NCBI GenBank assembly: GCA_006226265.1
Contig: SBHH01000306.1
Location: forward strand, 1 to 5,491
DNA from: Alphaproteobacteria bacterium
GTDB taxonomy: Bacteria > Pseudomonadota > Alphaproteobacteria > Sneathiellales > Sneathiellaceae
Length of the DNA: 5,491 nt
Reading direction: 5' to 3'
Shown here: one piece after another, positions 5,268 through 5,491 of the stretch
How positions within the stretch are numbered: position 1 is the stretch's first letter
How the letters are laid out: every line of letters begins with the position of its first letter
The notes under the pieces: model-generated
The model's input: the letters and a program-made list of their open reading frames with translations, nothing else
Databases searched by the model: none
Told to the model about the DNA's origin: nothing
Program-made: the position numbers and the translations under genes

Positions 5268-5491
5268 TCTTCTACCTCCCTGACGGCGGGTGATGTTTTG
5301 ACGAAGACCGCCAGCCGTTCGACGCTTCGTTTGTAATGGGCGCGGCAGAGCCGTTTCTGACCGAATTTAAGCAGTAAGAGACAGGGCAGAACCGTCAGAT
5401 AATAGAAACGTAGCAAGGCCCGGGCGCCTTTCGTCTCTTTCATCACGGGTCGGGCCAGTATTTCATGCGACAGGCGGGAATATTCCTGCAC
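5258..5491 (-). CDS. Unrecognised protein, C-terminal 77 residues (start beyond the right edge)
   Basis: The frame is open to the right edge of the window, so only the C-terminus is seen; the GTG at the edge is probably an internal valine codon rather than a start. I do not recognise the family. The visible part has one hydrophobic stretch (FYYLTVLPCLLLL, residues 29-41) flanked by basic residues (Lys/Arg at 14-28 and 42-59), which may be a membrane-associated helix interrupted by a proline, and a polar acidic tail ending EVEECA. Its stop codon at 5258-5260 lies inside the Sel1-repeat gene, a 10-base overlap in a different frame. The ribosome binding site of that gene lies within this one. 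This suggests an operon with translational coupling. Confidence 0.7.
   Translation of the reverse strand: MQEYSRLSHEILARPVMKETKGARALLRFYYLTVLPCLLLLKFGQKRLCRAHYKRSVERLAVFVKTSPAVREVEECA
5274..5280 (-). promoter_or_regulatory. Strong ribosome binding site of the Sel1-repeat gene, inside the upstream gene
   Basis: GGGAGGT on the minus strand lies 6 bases before the ATG at 5267 and fixes the start of the secreted protein. It is within the last codons of the upstream gene, so ribosomes finishing that gene would unwind or reload at this site. Confidence 0.75.

Overview
This window looks like chromosomal DNA from an alphaproteobacterium. The coding DNA is GC-rich and genes are tightly packed. The left end carries the gene order histone-deacetylase-family hydrolase, xseB, ispA, an order I associate with isoprenoid loci of Alphaproteobacteria. 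I cannot name a genus from the sequence alone. There are no tRNA, rRNA, CRISPR or transposase genes. All coding frames that can be checked are intact, and no stretch longer than 300 bases lacks a gene.

Left block (1-1768, minus strand): a class II-type histone deacetylase/acetylpolyamine amidohydrolase family protein is followed by xseB (exonuclease VII small subunit) and ispA (farnesyl diphosphate synthase). The gaps are 31 and 59 bases, so this is probably one operon. ispA runs off the left edge of the window.

Centre block (1769-2936): a 234-residue repressor has an N-terminal helix-turn-helix and a C-terminal S24 (LexA/CI-type) self-cleavage domain, and is transcribed leftward. Divergent from it is a very small acidic protein of about 67 residues that I do not recognise. 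The AT-rich intergenic DNA holds a good sigma70-like promoter for the repressor, a rightward promoter candidate, a palindromic operator candidate, and a 15-base sequence that recurs exactly inside the repressor gene. The arrangement resembles a phage-type or stress-induced switch reduced to two genes, and it is the most interesting part of the window.

Right block (2937-5491): a classical short-chain dehydrogenase/reductase is read rightward and ends at a strong hairpin terminator. A GNAT-type acetyltransferase with a long unassigned N-terminal half starts just 14 bases after the terminator's U-rich tail. Converging on it, with a four-base gap, is a secreted Sel1-repeat protein with five evenly built CX7C cysteine pairs (Hcp-like). 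That gene overlaps the end of an unrecognised gene that enters from the right edge, so the two are probably translationally coupled.
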